The notes: generated by a model not told the origin, from the letters alone. DNA of 64,000 nt from Nitrospira_D sp035465795 (GCF_049546785.1 NZ_JBMWAN010000003.1:1-64000), one strand, 5' to 3'. Shown: positions 39,808 through 49,798, counted from the stretch's first letter. Translations and numbers: made by a program.

Positions 39808-41913
39808 ATGAAAATCGTGATCGGTCTCGGCGTGGTCGTCGTCCTGCTCGTCGGCCTGGTGTTGCTCCTCCCCTTCCTAGTCGATCTCAATAAGTATCAA
39901 GACCAGTATCGCCCCCTGATTGAAGAGGCGCTGAATCGCAAGGTGACTCTTGCGGATATTCGTTTGACGATCTGGCCGCGCCTCGGTCTCCGCATAGGGG
40001 GCGTCACCGTCCTCGACGATCCAGCCTTCAGCTCCGGGCCCTTTGCGTCCCTGACGTCGTTGGAGGTCGGGGTCAAGCTCCTACCTCTCCTGAGTAAAAA
40101 GATCGAGGTTGAAGAGATCACGTTGCGTGACCCCGTCATTGCTGTTGTGAAAAACCATGCCGGTGTGATGAATGTTTCCAGCATGGGCGGGGCCATGCCG
40201 GCGCAGGCTCCGGAACCGGGCACCCCCCCGCCTGCCAGCAGTGATCCGCTGCAGATCTTGGCCTTGTTTGCCGTCGATCGTGTCTCGATCGAGGGCGGAA
40301 AGGTGACCTATCGTGATCTCTCAACTGTGCCGGTCGCCGAATATCAGGTGCAGGATCTCGACCTGTCCGTACGATCCGTCCATCTGGGACAGATGCCAAC
40401 GGTCCGCTTTAAAGCGACGGTTCAGCCCCTCAATCTTCCGATCTCGCTCGATGGCAGCTTCGGACCGCTGGTCGAGAGATTAGAACTCAAGCAGTACGAC
40501 TTTGCGATGGGAGTCGGGAAGATGGTCCTCGCATTGAAGGGCGCCCTTGTCGGGGGTGTGTTGGATGCGACGCTCTCGTCCCCTCTCATCGATATGGCCG
40601 ATCTCCCGGTTTCATTGCCTCTCACCAGGCCCGTGCAAATCAAGGATCTGTTGGTGGTGGCCCAGCTCCCTTATCCGCTCAAGGAGGGAGTGCCCCCGCT
40701 GGAGGTCGCGAATATTCCGACGCTCGGCTTGGCCGTGGTCATGGGCCATTCCTCTTTGAATATCAAAGGCAGCATCCTTGGCGGCCAGGCTGATGTCACC
40801 GTCACCTCTCCCTCCGTGAAGACGACCGACCTGCCCGTCGCGGTGCCGCTGGCCAAACCGGTAGAGATCAAGGACCTGACGGTCAGGGCCAAGACGCGCG
40901 TGCCGTTCAAACCGGATGTGCCGCCACTGGAGATGGCGGATGTCCCGGATCTCCGCCTCGGTGTGGTGCTGGGCCGGTCCGTCCTGGATGTCAAAGGCAG
41001 CGTCCTGAATGGCCAAGCGCTTATGGCTGTGTCGTCGCCGTCGCTGCAGACCGGAGACTTGCCTGTAGAAACCGGCCTTGCGAAATCCATCGAAATAAAA
41101 AATCTTCTCATCAATGTAGGTCTCAAGGGGCCGGACGCTCGGGTTTCCCTTTTTTCTGCTCAGCTCTTCAACGGGCAAATCAAGGCACAAGGTGGAATGG
41201 TCATGGGATCTGCCGGTCCACCATTCACCGGCACGCTCACGATCGACGGATTGCAGCTCGGGCCGGCGCTGGAGGCCCTCAGCCCGGATAGCCGGGTATC
41301 GATGAGCGGGACGGCGGCGATGAAACTGGCCGTAACCGGCCGCGGGGTCACCATGCCGGATGTGGCTCAAGCGTTGGAGGGGGCGGGGCATTTGCGAGTC
41401 AAAGACGGGACGATCGAAGGGGTCAACCTCCTGGAGGAAGCGGTCACGCTGCTGAAGGCTGCCGGTGTCTCACTCGGTCATGCAAAGGGGACCGTCTTTT
41501 CGACGATTGAAACCGATGTGACGGTCAAACGGGGTCTGGCCACTGTGCAGAAGCTTCTGGTGGACAGTCATGATTTTCAAGCCACCGGCGGGGGAACGGT
41601 GGGATTCGACCGGACGCTCCGTCTGGCGGTCAATCTGAACCTTTCCCAGGCCCTGAGTCAGAAGCTGGCCGGCTCTTCCCCGTTTGCAAAGCTTGCGATG
41701 AAAGAAGGCCGTGTGAGACTGCCGCTCATCATTACCGGCACCATGGAACAGCCCTCCTACGGGTTGGACATGAAGGGGCTGGCCGGCACATTCCAGGAAC
41801 AGGTGCAAGAGCAGGCCAACGAAGCGGTCAAGGGCTTGCTGGAAGGCACAACGACCCCCGGCGATCTCCAGCGGCAGGGCAGGGACATCCTCAAAGGATT
41901 GTTCGGGCGGTGA
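39808..41913 (+). CDS. AsmA family protein with internal 76-aa repeats
   Basis: An N-terminal membrane anchor (VIGLGVVVVLLVGLVLLLPF) precedes a long periplasmic AsmA-like region (DLNKYQDQYRPLIEEALNRK, ...LRLAVNLNLSQALSQKL). AsmA-like proteins bridge inner and outer membranes and are linked to phospholipid transport or outer-membrane assembly. Residues 265-340 and 341-416 are two tandem 76-residue modules starting DLPV, and a third begins at 417. The length (701 aa) exceeds its downstream paralogue (549 aa) by exactly two modules. Confidence 0.88.
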   Translation: MKIVIGLGVVVVLLVGLVLLLPFLVDLNKYQDQYRPLIEEALNRKVTLADIRLTIWPRLGLRIGGVTVLDDPAFSSGPFASLTSLEVGVKLLPLLSKKIEVEEITLRDPVIAVVKNHAGVMNVSSMGGAMPAQAPEPGTPPPASSDPLQILALFAVDRVSIEGGKVTYRDLSTVPVAEYQVQDLDLSVRSVHLGQMPTVRFKATVQPLNLPISLDGSFGPLVERLELKQYDFAMGVGKMVLALKGALVGGVLDATLSSPLIDMADLPVSLPLTRPVQIKDLLVVAQLPYPLKEGVPPLEVANIPTLGLAVVMGHSSLNIKGSILGGQADVTVTSPSVKTTDLPVAVPLAKPVEIKDLTVRAKTRVPFKPDVPPLEMADVPDLRLGVVLGRSVLDVKGSVLNGQALMAVSSPSLQTGDLPVETGLAKSIEIKNLLINVGLKGPDARVSLFSAQLFNGQIKAQGGMVMGSAGPPFTGTLTIDGLQLGPALEALSPDSRVSMSGTAAMKLAVTGRGVTMPDVAQALEGAGHLRVKDGTIEGVNLLEEAVTLLKAAGVSLGHAKGTVFSTIETDVTVKRGLATVQKLLVDSHDFQATGGGTVGFDRTLRLAVNLNLSQALSQKLAGSSPFAKLAMKEGRVRLPLIITGTMEQPSYGLDMKGLAGTFQEQVQEQANEAVKGLLEGTTTPGDLQRQGRDILKGLFGR
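40600..41055 (+). repeat. Two tandem 228-bp coding repeats
   Basis: 40600-40827 and 40828-41055 each encode a 76-aa module beginning DLPV and sharing KDL, VPPLE, LxLxVVxG and KGSxLxGQA positions. A third, truncated module begins at 41056 (DLPVETGLAKSIEIKNL). The units are protein-level repeats, already diverged in DNA. Confidence 0.8.
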
Positions 41914-42014
41914 ACGAGGCGTCTTCCCGTTGTGCTTCAATTGTCTGGTCAAGCCGGTTCCTGCGTAAAGTGAAGGCCTGTTCGGTCATGGCCGTCTTCG
42001 GGAGTGGACCTTCA

Positions 42015-42043
42015 TTGACCGCTTCAGCGGTGGCTTCTATATT
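42015..42043 (+). promoter_or_regulatory. Promoter of the second AsmA-like gene
   Basis: TTGACC (42015-42020), 17-bp spacer, TATATT (42038-42043), preceded by CAT like the first AsmA promoter. It allows independent expression of the paralogue. Confidence 0.65.
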
Positions 42044-42066
42044 GGGTCTGGAATGGGAGGTGCAGA

Positions 42067-43716
42067 ATGAAAATCGCGATCGGTCTCGGGGTGGTCGTCG
42101 CCTTGCTCGTCGGCCTGGTCCTGCTCCTTCCCTTCATCGTCGATCTGAATAAGTATCAAGACCAGTATCGTCCGCTGATTGAAGAGGCGCTGAATCGCAA
42201 AGTGACTCTTGCGGATATTCGTCTGACGATCTGGCCGCGATTAGGTGCCCGCGTGGCGGGGTTCACGGTTGTGGAGGATCCGGCCTTTGGGGTGGGGCCG
42301 TTTGCCTCGCTCGCTTCGGTGGATGTCGGGGTCAAGCTGATGCCGCTGTTGAGCGGGAAGGTCGAAGTCGAAGAGATTACGCTTCGCGAGCCGCTGATCA
42401 CGGTCGTCAAGAATAAGAACGGTGTTCTCAATGTTTCTACGTTGGGGCGCAAGGGTGTGGCTATACCGGAGAGGCCGTCGCGCGCGCCGGTGCCGTCGCC
42501 CGACGGGCCGCTGAAAATTCTTGCGCTGCTGGCCGTGGATCGTGTGACCATCGTCGGTGGAAAGGCGACGTATCGGGATCTGTCGCAACCCCAACCGGTT
42601 GAATATGTGTTGCAGGATATGGAGCTCTTGCTGCGGTCGGTTCATCTCGGGGAGACGCCGAGTTTTCATCTCGCTCTGTTGGTTCAACCGTTGAACCTGC
42701 CGGTCTCACTCGATGGGACATTCGGTCCGCTCAAGGAGACCGCTGATCTTGATGCCGTTAACCTGCAATTAGCACTCGGGAAAACGAGTTTCGCGATCAC
42801 GGGGAAGACTGCGGGCCAACACATGGCTTTCACCGTGACGGCTCCGGCCATCAATACCGCCCACTTGCCGATGACCTTGCCGCTCAAGAAGCCGGTCGAG
42901 GTGAAAGACTTCAAGCTTGAGGCGGATCTGAAAGGCCAGGAGATGCGCCTGTCCGATCTCTCCTTTCAGCTCTTTGAGGGAACGGTGGCAGCGCAGGGTG
43001 GGCTGATGTCCGGGGCGGCCGCCCCGCCCTTCAACGGAAAGGTGGTGCTGCAAGGGCTGCAGCTCGGTCCTGCGCTCGGTGCGGTTGCGCAGGTTCCAGT
43101 CTCGATCAGCGGAACTGCCGGGGCGGAGCTGTCGGTCAAGGGGCAGGGGTTTACCATGCCGGATCTCACAAGGGGGCTGGAGGGTGTCGGCCATGTGGGC
43201 GTAAAGGACGGGAAGATCGACGGAGTGAATTTGCTCCAGGAGGCGGTCTCGATTTTAAAGGTCGCCGGCATTTCTGTCGGGGAAGCCAGGGCAACGGCGT
43301 TCTCTACCATTGAGACGGATCTGGGGATCAAGCAGGGAGTGGTCACGCTCCGGAATCTTCTGATGGACAGTCACGATTTTCAGGCCGCCGGCGGGGGCAC
43401 GATCGGGTTCGATCATGCGCTGAATGTCACGGCCAATCTCCGGCTTTCTGAAGCACTCAGCCAACAAATCGCCGGCGCTTCCCCGGTGGCGCGGCTGGCC
43501 ATCAAAGAGGGGCGGCTCACTCTGCCGCTGCTGATCGGTGGTACGCTGGAAGCACCCGTCTATGGACTCGATATGAAAGCGCTCACCGGCAAGGCGCAGG
43601 AGCAGATACAAAAGAAGGTAGAAGAAGCGGTGGGCGGGTTACTCAAGGGCACGATCAAGCCAAAGGATCTGGAACCGCAGGGACATGAATTGCTGAAAGG
43701 ATTGTTCAGCCGGTAG
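42067..43716 (+). CDS. AsmA family protein (tandem paralogue)
   Basis: Its first ~55 residues are almost identical to the preceding protein (KYQDQYRPLIEEALNRKVTL), and its last third is clearly homologous. It carries a single LPMTLPLKKPVEVKD module where the neighbour has three. The N-terminal anchor plus periplasmic AsmA-like domains suggest the same envelope role. 549 aa. It arose by tandem duplication; the difference lies mainly in the module count. Confidence 0.88.
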   Translation: MKIAIGLGVVVALLVGLVLLLPFIVDLNKYQDQYRPLIEEALNRKVTLADIRLTIWPRLGARVAGFTVVEDPAFGVGPFASLASVDVGVKLMPLLSGKVEVEEITLREPLITVVKNKNGVLNVSTLGRKGVAIPERPSRAPVPSPDGPLKILALLAVDRVTIVGGKATYRDLSQPQPVEYVLQDMELLLRSVHLGETPSFHLALLVQPLNLPVSLDGTFGPLKETADLDAVNLQLALGKTSFAITGKTAGQHMAFTVTAPAINTAHLPMTLPLKKPVEVKDFKLEADLKGQEMRLSDLSFQLFEGTVAAQGGLMSGAAAPPFNGKVVLQGLQLGPALGAVAQVPVSISGTAGAELSVKGQGFTMPDLTRGLEGVGHVGVKDGKIDGVNLLQEAVSILKVAGISVGEARATAFSTIETDLGIKQGVVTLRNLLMDSHDFQAAGGGTIGFDHALNVTANLRLSEALSQQIAGASPVARLAIKEGRLTLPLLIGGTLEAPVYGLDMKALTGKAQEQIQKKVEEAVGGLLKGTIKPKDLEPQGHELLKGLFSR

Positions 43717-43729
43717 GAGGAAACCGAGA

Positions 43730-44518
43730 ATGGCAATGGAAACCGTCACGCAGTATGCGGTGCAGTATGGGATGCAGGCGATCGTGGCCGTCGGCATTTT
43801 TTCCGTCGGCATCCTGCTCGCACGATGGGCGGGAAATCTGGCCCAACAGTGGCTGGAAGGCCAGACGCTCGAGCCGCCCGTCCGGATGTTGTTGGTGCGC
43901 GTCATCAAGATCGTGGTCCTCCTGTTTACGGCCGTGATTGCGCTGGATGCGCTCGGGGTTCCCATTGCGCCCTTAGTGGCCGGGATCGGGGTGGCCGGTG
44001 TCGGTATCGGTCTCGCGCTGCAGGGCGTCTTGAGCAATGTGATGGCGGGGCTCTCCATTATTTTCACCAAGCCCTACAAGGTGGGGGAGCACATCTCCCT
44101 GTTGGACGTGCACGGGGATGTGGTGATGATCGATATCTTTTCGACGACCCTGATGCATCCGGACCATTCGCGGGTGGTTGTGCCCAACCGGAAGATCGTC
44201 GGCGAAATTCTCCACAATTTCGGGACCATCCGGCAGCTGCATCTCACCGTCGAGGTGTCCTACAAGACGGATCTCAATCAAGCCCTCGCCCTGGTGCAGG
44301 ACATCCTGTCCTCGCATGCGCATGTGCTCAAAGAGCCGGCTCCCGTCATCGGCGTGAGCCGGTTGGGCCACCCCGCAATCACGATCGCCGTGGAGCCTTG
44401 GGCGAAGGTTGTTCACTATGGCTCCCTTCAGGGCGAGTTGAGCAAGACGATCGTCGAGCGGTTCCGTTCTGCCCAGATCGAATTTCCCGCGCCGCCGGTC
44501 GCTCCGACGAGTGCCTAA
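43730..44518 (+). CDS. MscS-family mechanosensitive ion channel
   Basis: Three hydrophobic helices (about residues 14-32, 55-75 and 80-110) are followed by the MscS beta domain (PYKVGEHISLLDVHGDVVMIDIF-type, shown only as its pattern) and the mixed C-terminal domain. The pore-lining TM3 carries the glycine/alanine packing pattern VAGIGVAGVGIGLALQGVLSN. It is likely an osmotic safety valve in the inner membrane. TAGGAGG precedes the ATG. Length 262 aa is close to E. coli MscS. Confidence 0.9.
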   Translation: MAMETVTQYAVQYGMQAIVAVGIFSVGILLARWAGNLAQQWLEGQTLEPPVRMLLVRVIKIVVLLFTAVIALDALGVPIAPLVAGIGVAGVGIGLALQGVLSNVMAGLSIIFTKPYKVGEHISLLDVHGDVVMIDIFSTTLMHPDHSRVVVPNRKIVGEILHNFGTIRQLHLTVEVSYKTDLNQALALVQDILSSHAHVLKEPAPVIGVSRLGHPAITIAVEPWAKVVHYGSLQGELSKTIVERFRSAQIEFPAPPVAPTSA

Positions 44519-44536
44519 CCAACTCGATCAGCTAGG

Positions 44537-44566
44537 TTGACAGTCCTGCGCCTCCAGTGGTACCTT
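44537..44566 (+). promoter_or_regulatory. Promoter of the atp operon
   Basis: Perfect TTGACA (44537-44542), 18-bp spacer, TACCTT (44561-44566) preceded by TG (extended -10). The predicted start near 44573 gives a leader of about 67 bases. Confidence 0.65.
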
Positions 44567-44577
44567 GGCGCGCTATT

Positions 44578-44598
44578 TTTCGTGCGGATTGCACGAAA
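44578..44598 (+). promoter_or_regulatory. Hairpin in the atp leader
   Basis: TTTCGTGC (44578-44585) and GCACGAAA (44591-44598) form an 8-bp stem at the very start of the predicted transcript. A further TTTCGTG repeats just after. It could stabilise the mRNA 5' end or act as an operator. Confidence 0.45.
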
Positions 44599-44639
44599 CT
44601 ATTTCGTGTGCCCAAAGAAGAAGTGAGTGAACGGAGACA

Positions 44640-45179
44640 GTGATTAAGACAGCAGTTGCGCGACGTTACGCACAAGCACTCTTTGAGCTGCTCGAACAAT
44701 CGAATATTGAAGCCACTCGCGCGGCCCTCAATGGCCTGGGCGCAGCCGTCAAGGATTCGGCTTCGCTCCGTCATGTGGTGGCCTCACCGGCGTTCGGGGT
44801 GGATGAGAAGATTGCGGTCCTCGGTGAACTCGGCTCCCGTCTCGGCTGCCCTCCGATTGGGAAGACCTTCCTCGCTCAGCTTGTGAAGAAGAATCGTGTC
44901 GGCTTCCTCCCTGAGATCGCCGAGGCCTTTGCCAGGCTGGTTGACCAAGCGAAAGGCACGCAGCCGGTGACCGTGTCATCCGCTGCCGCCTTGTCTTCCG
45001 CCGAACAAGATCGAATCAAAACCCGCCTTCGCGACACGCTGAAGCGCGAGGTCGATGTCACCTTTCAGGTTGACGCAAGCCATCTGGCCGGTGTGCAAAT
45101 TCATATCGGCAGCGCCGTTGTCGATAGTACCGTCCGCGGGCGCTTGCGCGCGATGCAGAGTCTGTTGACTAAGGAGTAG
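44640..45179 (+). CDS. atpH: F1 ATP synthase delta subunit
   Basis: The delta subunit links F1 to the peripheral stalk. 179 aa with the family start VARRYAQALFELLEQ and the C-terminal GVQIHIGSAVVDSTVRGRL segment. The start is GTG with GGAG upstream. It heads the operon; the Fo genes (a, c, b subunits) that usually precede it are not here, since an MscS gene and a promoter lie immediately upstream. Confidence 0.95.
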   Translation: MIKTAVARRYAQALFELLEQSNIEATRAALNGLGAAVKDSASLRHVVASPAFGVDEKIAVLGELGSRLGCPPIGKTFLAQLVKKNRVGFLPEIAEAFARLVDQAKGTQPVTVSSAAALSSAEQDRIKTRLRDTLKREVDVTFQVDASHLAGVQIHIGSAVVDSTVRGRLRAMQSLLTKE

Positions 45180-45181
45180 CC

Positions 45182-46699
<1,518 letters not shown>

Positions 46700-46700
46700 C

Positions 46701-46735
46701 CATCGGCGCGCTGCTGATCGCTGGCGGCTGAAAGC
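46701..46735 (+). repeat. Five degenerate heptads between atpA and atpG
   Basis: The spacer divides into 7-base words, all ending GC: GCGCTGC (46708), TGATCGC (46715), TGGCGGC (46722), TGAAAGC (46729), preceded by CATCGGC (46701). The phase is exact, the sequence degenerate. Confidence 0.5.
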
Positions 46736-46744
46736 TCAGAAACC

Positions 46745-47623
46745 ATGCCCAGTTTACAAAGTCTGCGCCGCAAGATTGCGGCCTTCAAGAATACGCAGAA
46801 GATCACCAAGGCCATGAAGATGGTGGCCGCGGCGAAGCTCAAGCGTTCGCAGGATCGCATCCTGGCCGCCAGGCCCTATGCGCACAAAATGCGCGGGGTG
46901 CTGAGCAACCTCAGCCAGCGCGTCAATCGTGCGTCCCATCCGCTGCTCCAAAAGCGCGAGGGGAAGAAGATCGAAGTGCTCGTGATCACGAGCGATCGCG
47001 GTCTCTGCGGCGGCTTCAACGGCAATATCGTCCGGAAGAGCGCCGAGTTCGTCCGGCAGTGTGAAGCGCGCGGCCTTCAAGTCAATTTGAGCATTGTCGG
47101 CCGCAAGGGGCGTGATTACTTCCGCCGCCGCACCTGGCCGATCAGGCAAGAGTGGGCCGGGGTCTTCGACAAGCTGAGCTTTGAGCATGCCATCGATATC
47201 GGCGGGGACCTCACCGATAACTTCGTTAAAGGCACGTTCGACGAACTCTATGTCGTGTATAACGAATTTAAGTCGGCCATCCAACAACGTGTGATCGTCG
47301 AGAAGCTGTTCCCTGTGGATACAGCCGCCGAGTTCGGCGCGGCGCAGGCCGAGGGTACCACCGGAGGCAGCTATCTGTACGAGCCGGATGAAGCGGAACT
47401 CCTGAATGTGCTGGTCCCCAAGCATTTCCAGATCCAGACCTATCGCATTCTCCTGGAGTCGGCGGCCGCCGAGCACGGCGCCCGTATGGCGGCGATGGAC
47501 GGTGCCACGAGGAACGCCGGTCAGCTGATCAAGAAGGTGACGCTCTACTACAACAAGACCAGACAGGCCGCGATCACCAAAGAACTCATGGATATCGTCG
47601 GCGGCGCTGAAGCGCTTAAGTGA
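46745..47623 (+). CDS. atpG: F1 ATP synthase gamma subunit
   Basis: The rotating central stalk, 292 aa. N-terminal SLQSLRRKIAAFKNTQKITKAM and the EVLVITSDRGLCGGFN segment are typical. The C-terminal helix (RNAGQLIKKVTLYYNKTRQAAITKEL) enters the alpha-beta cavity. It lies 45 bases after atpA, the spacer holding degenerate heptads. Confidence 0.97.
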   Translation: MPSLQSLRRKIAAFKNTQKITKAMKMVAAAKLKRSQDRILAARPYAHKMRGVLSNLSQRVNRASHPLLQKREGKKIEVLVITSDRGLCGGFNGNIVRKSAEFVRQCEARGLQVNLSIVGRKGRDYFRRRTWPIRQEWAGVFDKLSFEHAIDIGGDLTDNFVKGTFDELYVVYNEFKSAIQQRVIVEKLFPVDTAAEFGAAQAEGTTGGSYLYEPDEAELLNVLVPKHFQIQTYRILLESAAAEHGARMAAMDGATRNAGQLIKKVTLYYNKTRQAAITKELMDIVGGAEALK

Positions 47624-47630
47624 GAAGACA

Positions 47631-47700
47631 GTGCTGAGGCAAGCGTTCTGAGTGCTGAGCATTCGACTCAGGACTTAGCACTAAGCACGCAGCACTTTAG
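47631..47700 (+). repeat. Ten heptads forming an inverted array between atpG and atpD
   Basis: The whole spacer is divisible into 7-bp units. The left arm has GTGCTGA (47631), GTTCTGA (47645) and GTGCTGA (47652). The right arm has the complementary type in ACTCAGG (47666), ACTTAGC (47673), ACTAAGC (47680) and ACGCAGC (47687). Left and right arms pair over 30 bases with 19 matches around an ATTCG loop (47661-47665). Confidence 0.7.
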
Positions 47701-47715
47701 ACAAAGGAGCATCCC

Positions 47716-49161
47716 GTGGCTGCAACAGGCAAAGTCATCCAGGTCATCGGACCGGTCGTGGACGTGGAGTTCCCTCCCGGCCAACTGCCGAATATCTACA
47801 ACGCGCTCAAGGTCAATCAGGAAGAAAATCAAGCGGCGGGCAAGCCGGCCGTCCGCATTACCCTTGAAGTCGCTTCGCATCTTGGTGAGAACCGCATCCG
47901 CAGCATCGCCATGTCCACTACGGACGGTTTGACCCGCGGCATGGATGTGTTGGATACGGGCGCGGCCATCTCGGTTCCGGTCGGGCGAGAAACCCTCGGA
48001 CGGCTGATCAATGTGCTGGGGGAGCCGGTTGACGAAAAGGGGCCGATCAAGGCGAAGAAGACCTATCCGATTCACCGCGCTGCGCCGAAACTGGAAGACC
48101 AGGACACCAAGACCGAAGTGCTGGAGACCGGCATCAAGGTTGTGGACCTGCTTGAACCGTACAGCAAGGGCGGAAAGGTCGGGCTCTTCGGCGGCGCCGG
48201 GGTCGGCAAGACCGTCATTATCATGGAGCTCATCAACAACATCGCGTTGCACCACGGCGGATTCTCCGTGTTTGCCGGCGTCGGTGAGCGCACCCGTGAA
48301 GGCAACGACCTCTGGCACGAAATGCAGGAGTCCAAGGTTATCGATCCCGACGACTTCACCAAGTCCAAAGCGGCTTTGGTCTACGGTCAGATGAACGAGC
48401 CCCCCGGAGCGCGTCTGCGCGTGGCCTTGACCGGGTTGGCGGTCGCAGAATACTTCCGTGATGAAGAGAATCAGGACGTGCTGCTCTTCGTCGACAATAT
48501 TTTCCGTTTCACCCAGGCCGGTTCAGAGGTGTCCGCGTTGCTCGGCCGTATGCCATCGGCTGTCGGCTATCAACCCACCCTTTCGACGGAGATGGGGACG
48601 TTGCAGGAGCGCATCACCTCGACCAAGCGTGGATCGATCACATCGGTGCAGGCCATCTATGTGCCGGCAGACGACTTGACCGACCCGGCGCCGGCCACCG
48701 CGTTTGCCCACCTGGACGCGACGACGGTGTTGTCACGGCAACTGGCCGAGTTGGGCATTTATCCCGCGGTCGATCCGCTGGATTCCACCTCCCGTATTCT
48801 CGACCCTCAAGTCCTCGGCGAAGAACATTACAAGGTGGCGCGCGGCGTCCAGTCTGTGCTCCAGCGCTACAAAGACTTGCAGGACATCATCGCGATTCTC
48901 GGAATGGACGAATTGTCCGAAGACGACAAGATGGTCGTGGCCCGCGCGCGTAAGATCCAGCGGTTCCTCTCGCAGCCCTTCCACGTCGCCGAGGCGTTCA
49001 CCGGTTCGCCAGGCAAGTACGTGAAGCTGAAGGACACCGTTCGGAGCTTCAAGGAAATTCTCGAAGGCAAGTACGATCACCTTCCTGAGCAGGCCTTCTA
49101 CATGGTCGGTCCGATCGAGGAAGTCATTGCCAAGGCCGAGAAAATGGGCGTGAAAGTGTAG
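47716..49161 (+). CDS. atpD: F1 ATP synthase beta subunit
   Basis: The catalytic subunit, 481 aa. Walker A is GGAGVGKTV, the catalytic glutamate segment is GVGERTREGNDL, and Walker B is VLLFVDNIFRFTQAGSEVSALLGRMPS (pattern, abbreviated in other families). The C-terminal DELSEDDK segment is the DELSEED-type lever. It starts with GTG preceded by AAAGGAG. The spacer from atpG is filled by an inverted heptad array. Confidence 0.98.
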   Translation: MAATGKVIQVIGPVVDVEFPPGQLPNIYNALKVNQEENQAAGKPAVRITLEVASHLGENRIRSIAMSTTDGLTRGMDVLDTGAAISVPVGRETLGRLINVLGEPVDEKGPIKAKKTYPIHRAAPKLEDQDTKTEVLETGIKVVDLLEPYSKGGKVGLFGGAGVGKTVIIMELINNIALHHGGFSVFAGVGERTREGNDLWHEMQESKVIDPDDFTKSKAALVYGQMNEPPGARLRVALTGLAVAEYFRDEENQDVLLFVDNIFRFTQAGSEVSALLGRMPSAVGYQPTLSTEMGTLQERITSTKRGSITSVQAIYVPADDLTDPAPATAFAHLDATTVLSRQLAELGIYPAVDPLDSTSRILDPQVLGEEHYKVARGVQSVLQRYKDLQDIIAILGMDELSEDDKMVVARARKIQRFLSQPFHVAEAFTGSPGKYVKLKDTVRSFKEILEGKYDHLPEQAFYMVGPIEEVIAKAEKMGVKV

Positions 49162-49175
49162 AAAGCAGGCGAACC

Positions 49176-49252
49176 GAGCGTCCTCCTTGCTCGCGCCACG
49201 CGTGGTCTCGGAAGACCCTCGTCGCATGCGCGCAGTGGAGGACGTATCGCTC
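49176..49252. repeat. Inverted-repeat element between atpD and atpC
   Basis: CGTCCTCC (49179-49186) and GGAGGACG (49237-49244) are perfect inverted arms, extendable inward (TGC, CGCGC) with a one-base bulge. An inner hairpin GGTCT-CGGA-AGACC spans 49204-49217. The flanks (GAGCG... and ...CGCTC) add further symmetry. Confidence 0.55.
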
Positions 49253-49287
49253 CACCAGCTTGTTGAGAAGATGGAAAAGGGAAGAGA

Positions 49288-49710
49288 ATGGCTGGGAAGA
49301 TTCTGTTAGAAGTGGTGACTCCCGAGAAGCAGCTGCTGAGCCAGCAGGTGGATGAAGTGATTGCCCCAGGCTCGGAAGGGGAGTTTGGTGTGTTGCCTGG
49401 CCACTGCCATTTTCTTTCGACGCTCCGCATCGGCGAGCTCCGCTATCGTATCGGCGAGCAGACGAACCACATGGCGATTCTCTGGGGCTATGCCGAAGTC
49501 ACTCCGGGAAAAGTGACGATCATGGCAGAAATTGCGGAGAAGGCCGAAGATATCGATGTGGACCGTGCACAAGCGGCCGTTGAAAGAGCCGAACAGCGCC
49601 TGAAGGCCGGCGGTCTGCCGTCAGAAGTCAAAGAAGCCGAGATCAGTCTCGAGAAAGCCCGTCTTCGCAAGAAGATCGCCGAACGCACCCGTAAGACCGG
49701 TCACGCGTAA
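49288..49710 (+). CDS. atpC: F1 ATP synthase epsilon subunit
   Basis: 140 aa with the N-terminal beta-sandwich (LEVVTPEKQLLSQQVDEVIAPG-type opening, then EFGVLPGHCHFLSTLRIGEL) and a C-terminal two-helix region (DRAQAAVERAEQRL ... EISLEKARLRKKIAE). It couples F1 to the c-ring and inhibits hydrolysis. GGGAAGAG precedes the ATG. It is the last gene of the atp run. Confidence 0.96.
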   Translation: MAGKILLEVVTPEKQLLSQQVDEVIAPGSEGEFGVLPGHCHFLSTLRIGELRYRIGEQTNHMAILWGYAEVTPGKVTIMAEIAEKAEDIDVDRAQAAVERAEQRLKAGGLPSEVKEAEISLEKARLRKKIAERTRKTGHA

Positions 49711-49798
49711 GTTCCCCGTTTTACCTCGTTCCGGTTTCTGTTCGCTTCCTGTCCGCGCGAGCCGCTCTGTCAGGGTTCTTCCGGCGGAGGCCTTTCCG

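Noticed and set aside
47631..47700. CRISPR-like array
   Set aside because: Repeat units are 7 bp with no spacers and degenerate in sequence; no cas genes are present in the window.
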